From positions 1 through 7,219 of the forward strand of contig JAHECM010000031.1 in NCBI GenBank assembly GCA_024641725.1: a stretch of 7,219 nt of DNA, in the 5' to 3' direction. Positions 7,017 to 7,219 of the stretch are shown piece by piece (position 1 is the first letter of the stretch; each line of letters starts with the position of its first letter). The position numbers and the translations under genes are program-made. The notes beneath the pieces were generated by a model. That model worked only from the letters and a program-made list of their open reading frames with translations, did no database searches and was not told the origin of the DNA. This DNA is from Limnohabitans sp. (GTDB taxonomy: Bacteria; Pseudomonadota; Gammaproteobacteria; Burkholderiales; Burkholderiaceae_C).

Positions 7017-7100
7017 AGCAGTCTCCCTTGTTGCTGGGGCAGTGTGGTGGTTTTGGTGTCATTCATCAATACAATGACTTGAATAAGCGGTATGCATTGA
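7017..7100. promoter_or_regulatory. Divergent control region between iorA and the LysR-type gene, with inverted repeats
   Basis: This 84-bp gap must hold at least the start signals for iorA (minus) and the LysR-type gene (plus). The right part (7059-7104) is much richer in AT than its surroundings. It contains TCAA-N9-TTGA (7066-7082), a 17-bp dyad of the size of LysR-type binding sites. It also has ATTCA-N14-TGAAT (7061-7084), and TCATTCA (7059-7065) repeated inverted as TGAATGA (7098-7104) over the LysR start codon. The palindrome ATGCAT lies at 7092-7097. LysR-type regulators commonly bind such divergent gaps and control both genes. I could not assign -35/-10 boxes with confidence. The iorA ribosome binding site GGGAG is at about 7023-7027. 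Confidence 0.5.
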
Positions 7101-7219
7101 ATGAATATCAACCAAATCGACCTGAATTTGCTGCGCCTGTTTGACGCGGTCTGGCGTCTGCGCCAAGTCAGCCTGGCGGCGCAGCAGCTGGGCTTGTCGC
7201 AGCCCGCCGCCAGCCAGGG
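7101..7219 (+). CDS. LysR-type transcriptional regulator, N-terminal fragment (3' truncated by window)
   Basis: Only 39 residues are visible, starting at ATG 7101 and running off the window. The sequence INQIDLNLLRLFDAVW followed by SLAAQQLGLSQPAASQ is the standard LysR-family N-terminus: the DLNLLRLF helix, then a helix-turn-helix with AAQQLGLSQPAAS. The start is supported because nearby upstream ATGs (7074 and 7092) run into TGA within one to two codons; no strong ribosome binding site is seen. The effector domain is outside the window, so the inducer is unknown. Divergent placement from iorA suggests it regulates the ior genes, perhaps in response to an aromatic acid; that is inference from typical LysR gene arrangement. 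Confidence 0.9.
   Translation, partial: MNINQIDLNLLRLFDAVWRLRQVSLAAQQLGLSQPAASQ

Noticed and set aside
4659..7082. Open frame of 807 codons on the plus strand, the longest in the window
   Set aside because: It is exactly antisense to iorA, is rich in His, Gln, Arg and Ala, has no recognisable domain, and is a typical by-product of GC-rich codon bias opposite a real gene.

Overview
The window looks like a stretch of a betaproteobacterial chromosome, most likely Burkholderiales/Comamonadaceae-like. This rests on the separate IorA and IorB subunits with a long IorB tail, the TRAP transporter set, the GC-rich codon use and the GTG starts. The taxonomic call is inference from protein style, not a database match.

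Layout. Five complete genes lie head-to-tail on the minus strand and fill almost the whole window. In transcription order they are iorA (7016 to 4851), iorB (4854 to 3262), dctP (3140 to 2112), dctQ (2023 to 1526) and dctM (1533 to 214). Two truncated regulator genes on the plus strand flank them. The left one is the C-terminal end of a Crp/Fnr-type regulator (1-171), which converges on dctM. The right one is the N-terminus of a LysR-type regulator (7101-7219), which diverges from iorA.

How they may work together. IorA and IorB form an indolepyruvate (aryl-2-oxo acid):ferredoxin oxidoreductase. It converts aromatic 2-oxo acids, the transamination products of Trp, Phe and Tyr, to aryl-acetyl-CoA, CO2 and reduced ferredoxin. 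DctP, DctQ and DctM form a complete tripartite TRAP transporter for an organic acid. The shared orientation and the short 121-bp gap without an obvious terminator suggest that the transporter may supply a substrate for IorAB or for the same pathway. The LysR-type protein is the natural candidate regulator. The substrate and the single-operon structure are inferences.

Non-coding structure. A long imperfect hairpin sits between dctP and dctQ. A second large hairpin spans the convergent stop codons of the left regulator and dctM. Inverted repeats fill the AT-rich 84-bp gap between iorA and the LysR gene. I found no RNA genes, insertion sequences, CRISPR arrays or long repeats. No gap exceeds 300 bases. 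I did not find a clearly undescribed system; the leads worth following are the ior-TRAP pairing, the intercistronic hairpin and the altered Fe-S motif in IorA.
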